Assembly (NCBI RefSeq): GCF_014851395.1
Contig: NW_024040041.1
Location: 9,478,041-9,542,040 of the forward strand
From: Micropterus salmoides
Lineage: Eukaryota; Chordata; Actinopteri; Centrarchiformes; Centrarchidae
Length of the DNA stretch: 64,000 bases
Reading direction: 5' to 3'
Part shown: positions 63,201-64,000 of the stretch, piece after piece
Layout of the letters: each line of letters opens with the position of its first letter
How positions within the stretch are numbered: the first letter of the stretch is position 1
Program-made: the position numbers and the translations under genes
The notes under the pieces: model-generated
The model's database searches: none
Told to the model about the DNA's origin: nothing
Seen by the model: only the letters and a program-made list of their open reading frames with translations

Positions 63201-63868
63201 TTAACATGGGAGGGTTTGTTTCATACCATCTGGTCTGCCAAAAGCAGGACAGTCTTCAGGCTGAACTTTCGGGAGCAAAAGTTGAAAAGGTCCTCCAGAC
63301 TGGGACCAAGCAGCTCCATTACCATCACGTTGTAGTCTCCCTCTGCACCACACCACTTTATTGATGGAATACCCACTAGAATACAAAAATACATATTCAG
63401 CATTTGTTTCAGAACAAGTTTGTTCAACCTGTTATTAGTGGCACACCTTCAATTTATATTGTTTAGTAACACATTTTGCATCAAACCCCATTTTTTTCTA
63501 AAGCTAGAAAAATTGACAATTTCTTGAAAATGTTTTTACTCATTTGAGAAAGGTTCACCTAACATGGATTTAGATCACAACAATTTGAACAGATTAAACA
63601 GACTGTCATTCAGTCAGATTCTTATTGTTTAAAATAAATTGTACATTTTTCCAGCAGGCTCAGTAGGGTATTCGCATCTGTAATATTGCCAAAAACTGTT
63701 AGAAAGAATGCTTGAAAGCGCTTGCCATGCGTGTCAAAAGCTGTATTCTGTTCTTACCTCCTCCTTGCATCATCTTGTAGAACTTGCTTTCAATGTGCAA
63801 CTGTGGGTGTTTGGTCTTCACACATTCCAGCTTGATGGCTACCTCCTCACTGGTGGCAATGTTGGCAC
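57236..63868 (-). CDS. csnk1e: Casein kinase I epsilon, N-terminal exon outside window
   Basis: Eight coding exons: 63758-63868, 63227-63375, 61832-62060, 60157-60327, 59673-59821, 59288-59483, 59057-59196 and 57236-57268. They give about 392 residues in frame. The first coding exon, with the glycine loop, lies beyond the right edge. Visible kinase elements: the ATP lysine in EEVAIKLE, the catalytic loop [23 protein letters not shown], and the CK1 substrate-site stretch [21 protein letters not shown]. The Ser/Thr kinase acts in circadian PER turnover and Wnt signalling. The tail ([20 protein letters not shown] ... VPFEHMGK) ends as CSNK1E does and unlike CSNK1D. It is the autoinhibitory region in mammals. 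The last intron (57269-59056) holds a hAT-type element. Confidence 0.96.
57730..58982. mobile_element. hAT-like non-autonomous element
   Basis: The left end is GGGCTGGGGCGATTCATCGA, and the right end, read inverted, begins GGGGCTGTACATAACGATTA. The GGGCTG-and-CGATT style is usual for hAT MITEs. No clear 8-bp duplication or transposase frame is visible. It fills most of the last csnk1e intron. Confidence 0.6.
58216..58335. mobile_element. Small foldback element nested in hAT-like copy
   Basis: Left CCCTCCAGCCAGTTTTAACT and, inverted at the right, CACTCCAGCCGGTCAGTTTT can pair. TTTTTGGTT is mirrored further in. About 120 bp in total. Confidence 0.5.
59990..60058 (+). repeat. Retroposon tail fragment
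   Basis: ATTATAAAGCCCCTTGGGAA, then ATTTGTGATATTGGGCTGTA and TAAATAAA, a tail common to a teleost LINE/SINE family. It lies in a csnk1e intron. Confidence 0.6.
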
Positions 63869-64000
63869 CTGAGGGGACACACAAAAACACAACCACAGCT
63901 GTAAGGGCCATGGAAGTTGCACCAGTACCATGCCAATGATGGATGAATATGACGGAAAATCAGGTTCCGTGCCTGGTTGGGGGGGGATTAATGATACGGT

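Noticed and set aside
1..64000. tRNA, rRNA or microRNA genes
   Set aside because: Only tRNA-derived SINE boxes were seen (49325-49502, 51520-51826); neither has a full cloverleaf. No convincing microRNA hairpin was recognised by eye outside the transposon inverted repeats.

Overview
The window is vertebrate nuclear DNA, almost certainly from a ray-finned (teleost) fish. Genes are split into many short exons with GT-AG introns. Introns and gaps carry Tc1/mariner, hAT-type, Helitron-like and tRNA-SINE repeats plus microsatellites typical of teleosts. Six protein-coding genes could be read exon by exon: polr2f (-), micall1 (-), gga1 (+), ddx17 (-), tmem184b (-) and csnk1e (-, first coding exon beyond the right edge). 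The same six genes lie on human 22q13.1, so this is a compact, locally rearranged version of a conserved vertebrate block.

Layout: 1-106 looks like the last coding stretch of an unidentified + strand gene. polr2f occupies 1337-3924 (127 aa). A gene-free gap with a hAT-type MITE follows. micall1 runs 6480-13820 (15 coding exons, 799 aa) with a decayed Tc1 element in intron 6. micall1 and gga1 are divergent across a gap of about 1.6 kb. gga1 runs 15390-24362 (17 coding exons, 658 aa); its intron 13 holds a 1.76-kb inverted-repeat transposon and a GATATC-rich array. gga1 and ddx17 converge, with poly(A) signals about 240 bp apart. ddx17 runs 26614-33522 (13 coding exons, 644 aa). A second decayed Tc1 element lies upstream of it. 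tmem184b runs 38461-52152 (9 coding exons including a 27-nt microexon, 426 aa); its large introns are the main repeat sink. csnk1e runs 57236-63868 and beyond.

The genes are not an operon and share no single pathway. They encode a shared RNA polymerase subunit (polr2f), two endosomal/Golgi trafficking proteins (micall1, gga1), an RNA helicase (ddx17), a seven-pass membrane protein (tmem184b) and a casein kinase (csnk1e).

No new multi-gene system was found. The least ordinary items are: the tmem184b microexon; a splice acceptor whose polypyrimidine tract is an expanded microsatellite; a Helentron-like element with 60-bp hairpin repeats nested inside a hAT-type MITE with a recognisable target duplication; the GATATC array; and a micall1 exon with competing GT and GC donors. 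Exon limits come from reading splice signals and protein similarity by eye, not from transcripts.
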